In this document: positions 61,649 to 64,000 of the stretch, piece by piece
Numbering within the stretch: position 1 is the first letter of the stretch
Layout: the number at the start of each line of letters is the position of its first letter
From: CAWUIO01 sp963922455
GTDB lineage: Bacteria; Bacteroidota; Bacteroidia; Cytophagales; Microscillaceae
DNA: 64,000 bases
Direction of reading: 5' to 3'
NCBI GenBank assembly: GCA_963922455.1
Contig: CAWUIO010000002.1
Span: forward strand, 1 to 64,000
The notes under the pieces: model-generated
The model's input: only the letters and a program-made list of their open reading frames with translations
Told to the model about the DNA's origin: nothing
Database searches by the model: none
Made by a program: the position numbers and the translations under genes

Positions 61649-61822
61649 ATGGAAGAACTTGCTTCTAGCCTTCTATTTAATTATGGTAACATTTTACTTT
61701 TAACGAAAAAAAAACAAAATTTACAGAAGATCTGTCACCATCTCGACAGACTAACTGCACAAACTACCCTTTATTTTACAATCGGACATACCTACTTATT
61801 AAGCAATAATAGAATATTTTGA
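61649..61822 (+). other. Possible small ORF, 57 residues
   Basis: ATG at 61649 to TGA at 61822. The product (MEELASSLLFNYGNILLL..., later NLQKICHHLDRL) is Leu-rich and has no recognised domain. Without comparison it may be a chance ORF; its base composition matches the surrounding AT-rich DNA. Confidence 0.25.
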
Positions 61823-61857
61823 GGTGATCGAATTTGTTAAAGCAAGATTTTACCGGG

Positions 61858-61920
61858 ATGAAAGAAGACAACATATCTATCTTGTTGCCATATAAAGGCT
61901 TATCTACCCGGATTGTATGA
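61858..61920 (+). other. Possible remnant of a third SiaB-like gene
   Basis: A 20-codon ORF (MKEDNISILLPYKGLSTRIV) resembles residues 21-34 of the second SiaB-like protein (DNILLSYKGPLTDV) and then stops. It may be the stump of a decayed paralogue or chance. Confidence 0.2.
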
Positions 61921-62035
61921 AATTATAATATTGATGCCCAGATAAGATTTATGAACCATAGCAATTTTACTATCGGGATTTCTGTTTGGGGTATATGCCT
62001 TCTTGTAAAATTAGATAATATTAAAGCCCACGGAA

Positions 62036-62419
62036 ATGAAGAATTTTAGAATTATGTTTATTGATGATGACCCGATTAATAATCTGGTCAATCGCAAACT
62101 CTTATCAAAGTTTAATCCGATGTTTCAAATCTCAGAATATATGTCGGCCGAAACGGCCTTGAGAGATTTGAAAGATTCCAGTAAGCCCTTTCCTGATGTG
62201 ATTTTGTTGGATATCAACATGCCCACCATGAATGGTTGGGAGTTTTTGGACGAGTACCGGAAATTAGGCCTAAACGTGAAGCTATTTATGCTCACGTCAT
62301 CCATTGCCCAAGAAGACATAGACCGGGCCCAACAGTATGCCGAAGTACGTGATTTTATCACCAAACCCCTAGATCGAGAAAAGATTGCCAAAATATTTGG
62401 TGATTTAGGGTTTTTGTAG
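62036..62419 (+). CDS. Single-domain response regulator
   Basis: 127 residues, a stand-alone receiver. Acidic pocket D10, D11, D12 (FIDDDP), phospho-acceptor D59 in VILLDINMP, Thr/Ser in LTSS, and a conserved Lys in FITKPLD. There is no output domain, so it probably acts on a protein partner or as a relay intermediate. It lies downstream of the SiaB-like pair after a long gap and is followed by a strong palindrome. Confidence 0.88.
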   Translation: MKNFRIMFIDDDPINNLVNRKLLSKFNPMFQISEYMSAETALRDLKDSSKPFPDVILLDINMPTMNGWEFLDEYRKLGLNVKLFMLTSSIAQEDIDRAQQYAEVRDFITKPLDREKIAKIFGDLGFL

Positions 62420-62497
62420 CTTTCAAGGCGCTGCTATAAGCTATTTATGGTATGTAATTTTCGTGGGCGAAGGCTTTTTTGATACATTTTTCAATAA

Positions 62498-62531
62498 AAA
62501 AACCATTTCCAAGTACTTGGAAATGGTTTTT
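62498..62531. terminator. Bidirectional terminator, perfect 34-nt palindrome
   Basis: AAAAACCATTTCCAAGT pairs with ACTTGGAAATGGTTTTT. It ends in T residues on both strands and lies between the convergent regulator and DUF4836 genes. Confidence 0.9.
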
Positions 62532-62549
62532 CAGGTTGCTTCCCAACCA

Positions 62550-64000
62550 TTATTTTTCCAGCATACTCACCGGTTCTTCTTCTACATTCATAGCTTTGAT
62601 CATCTGGACAATTGTCTCCAAGGAGTTCTGTCCTTTTTCGGTAAAGCTTAGAATAATTTCCCCACTGATCTTATGGTTTTTGGCTGGCGAGTAATCCGAG
62701 ATTAAAGATTCCAGTTTAGGGGCCACTACTTCCCAGAATCTACGTTCTACGGGAGCAAAATCGCGGTAATCATCCGGAATCTGGCGGAATATTTCTTGTA
62801 AGTTATAAAACATCACAAAGACTTTACTACTCGATTTTTTCTTGAAAATACCTTCCATGGCCCCTTCGCCCGCTATCAATTTATCTCTAAAATCGGCGCT
62901 CATCGTGAGATATAAAGCTTTGTCTTTCTCTATCAAATAAAATGGATTGGGGGCCGGAATACTAAAATAATCGCCTTTGTCTTCTAAAGATCTTTCTTCT
63001 ACCATTCCCTTCAATAGTTTATCCAGGGTAGGTTTATTCTCAATTCCCACAGCCATGGTAAATTCTGGCTGAGGATCTTTTAAAATCTCATCTATCTTCA
63101 AATCGCCACTTACCAAAAAGAACTCCCCATCAAACATCTCAAACAACTCTTTCATATTGATGTCATACTGTCTCTGTAAGGACTCTTCCGATTCCATAAG
63201 GTCTTCTTCGTCTTTTAGTAGCTCAAATAAGACAGGCATATTAAAATCCATCCCAAGGATTAAACTAGGCACCTGAATAGGAATTGAATTGACAAATGCA
63301 TCCTTGATTCCATTTTTAAACAACTCCTCATAAGTCTTGCTAACTTCTTCGTCTAAAAAAGTAGTAGCTTCTACGACTACTTCACCCTTTTTAAAGCTAA
63401 CAGCAGCAGTTGAGTATTGCATAGCAGGCCATAACTCATCTAAGAAACTAAGGCCACTACCATACTCATCGGCTTCTTGATATAAAGCATAAATTTTTTG
63501 TTGGTCCATCCACAAGGCCATGTCATTCTTCTCGCCATCCAATTCTAAAAAGACTGAATTTTTTAAGGAGTTCTCCTCAGAAGTATTGAAAACAGCGTCA
63601 AATTTTGCCAAAAAATCTGCTTTAGGAAGTCTATCTTCAATTCCTAGAAGTAATACAGTTTTACCTTTCCAACCCAACACAACATCCAAATCAGCATTGT
63701 CTTGCATCATCATGGTATAACCATTTTGCTCCACAATCTCAGGTTTGTCACTCTCAGTACTTTGTTCAATGGCCTCTTCTAAGGCACTTTTAAACTTAGA
63801 GGGATTGTCAAGTACAAACGTAAAACCGATATAATTGTCTTTTTCCTCGGGTGATAAGGAGCCAAAAAAATAGGATTTGCTATCCAAGCTTATTCCAGAA
63901 TTGAGTAGTTTTTCCAAATAAACTTCACCTTCTTCTAGGTCAATGTCCATGCTTTCTAAAAAATCACGGCTAAATAATTCTCGCCAGCTTTCAGATTTTG
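62550..64000 (-). CDS. DUF4836 family protein, partial at the window edge
   Basis: The frame is open past position 64000, so the N-terminus (in this family usually a lipoprotein signal) is missing. The 480-odd residues present match DUF4836: LEKLLNSGISLDSKSYFFGSL, YIGFTFVLDNPSKFKSALEEA, VVLGWKGKTVLLLG, AVSFKKGEVVVEATTFLDEE, and the C-terminal ISGEIILSFTEKGQNSLETIVQMI. The family occurs as a surface or periplasmic lipoprotein in Bacteroidota and has no known activity. Stop at 62550, directly beyond the palindromic terminator. Confidence 0.82.
   Translation of the reverse strand, partial: KSESWRELFSRDFLESMDIDLEEGEVYLEKLLNSGISLDSKSYFFGSLSPEEKDNYIGFTFVLDNPSKFKSALEEAIEQSTESDKPEIVEQNGYTMMMQDNADLDVVLGWKGKTVLLLGIEDRLPKADFLAKFDAVFNTSEENSLKNSVFLELDGEKNDMALWMDQQKIYALYQEADEYGSGLSFLDELWPAMQYSTAAVSFKKGEVVVEATTFLDEEVSKTYEELFKNGIKDAFVNSIPIQVPSLILGMDFNMPVLFELLKDEEDLMESEESLQRQYDINMKELFEMFDGEFFLVSGDLKIDEILKDPQPEFTMAVGIENKPTLDKLLKGMVEERSLEDKGDYFSIPAPNPFYLIEKDKALYLTMSADFRDKLIAGEGAMEGIFKKKSSSKVFVMFYNLQEIFRQIPDDYRDFAPVERRFWEVVAPKLESLISDYSPAKNHKISGEIILSFTEKGQNSLETIVQMIKAMNVEEEPVSMLEK

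Larger units (their letters stand above)
61155..62035. other. Long gap with two short ORFs, nothing recognised
   Basis: 880 nt, AT-rich, between the SiaB-like pair and the single-domain regulator. I see no tRNA or hairpin terminator. It contains a 57-codon ORF at 61649-61822 and, further on, a 20-codon ORF at 61858-61920 that reads EDNISILLPYKG, similar to the DNILLSYKG start of the second SiaB-like protein. Confidence 0.5.

Overview
The window looks like chromosome of a Bacteroidota bacterium, most likely of the Saprospira/Saprospiraceae group. Seen: a very large exported protein with a C-terminal type IX secretion (Por) tail, a DUF4836 lipoprotein, TPR histidine kinases, SiaB-like (DUF6272) proteins, and murC-ftsQ-ftsA-ftsZ with a Bacteroidota-type FtsZ tail. 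The family placement is an inference from gene content. There is no phage, integron, CRISPR array, rRNA or tRNA that I can support.

Layout. 0-2.4 kb: lysA divergent from a HisA-like gene that lacks a catalytic Asp. 2.9-10.4 kb: a 1651-residue T9SS cargo and a MacB/FtsX-type permease. 10.9-20.8 kb: DUF1801 protein, TPR histidine kinase, exonuclease/GIY-YIG fusion, topoisomerase IV subunit B, two lipoproteins, a YdeI-like protein and a methyltransferase. 20.8-28.5 kb: two dead genes (a Uma2-type gene split by a palindromic element, and a 7TMR-DISM/SpoIIE regulator) flank an operon of an alginate-export-type porin plus modABC. 28.6-38.8 kb: an SDR, a saccharopine-dehydrogenase-like reductase, a methyltransferase, a five-gene coxSLM-DE molybdenum hydroxylase operon and an NlpC/P60-like protein. 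39-47 kb: spinster-type MFS, a TPR kinase/NarL regulator pair, an ankyrin protein and a methyltransferase. 47.2-52.3 kb: murC-ftsQ-ftsA-ftsZ. 53.5-64 kb: a sigma-54 activator, a large hybrid kinase, a ROK kinase, two SiaB-like proteins, a single-domain response regulator and a DUF4836 protein cut by the right edge.

The most striking signal is not a gene. Thirteen copies of a ~130-bp intergenic element occur, about one per 5 kb, in both orientations. They share a conserved head (GGGGCTT), a conserved core (CGGGCT..C.CTACTCGC) and a conserved tail (CAGGCCG.TCCATCCCTAA), and a stem whose two arms differ between copies but stay complementary (for example GCCCGCGCT/AGCGCGGGC, ACCCCCGC/GCGGGGGT, ACCGGCC/GGCCGGT, and a 15-bp AT-rich version). 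Such covariation argues for a folded RNA or single-stranded DNA that selection, or the element's own replication, maintains. Nine of the 13 lie 3' of a gene in the gene's own orientation, three of them within 6 nt of the stop codon. A second, shorter palindromic element (two copies) disrupted the Uma2 gene.

Functionally, the porin-modABC operon may feed molybdate (or tungstate) to the coxSLM hydroxylase 6-10 kb away, and the right third is dense in signal transduction genes.
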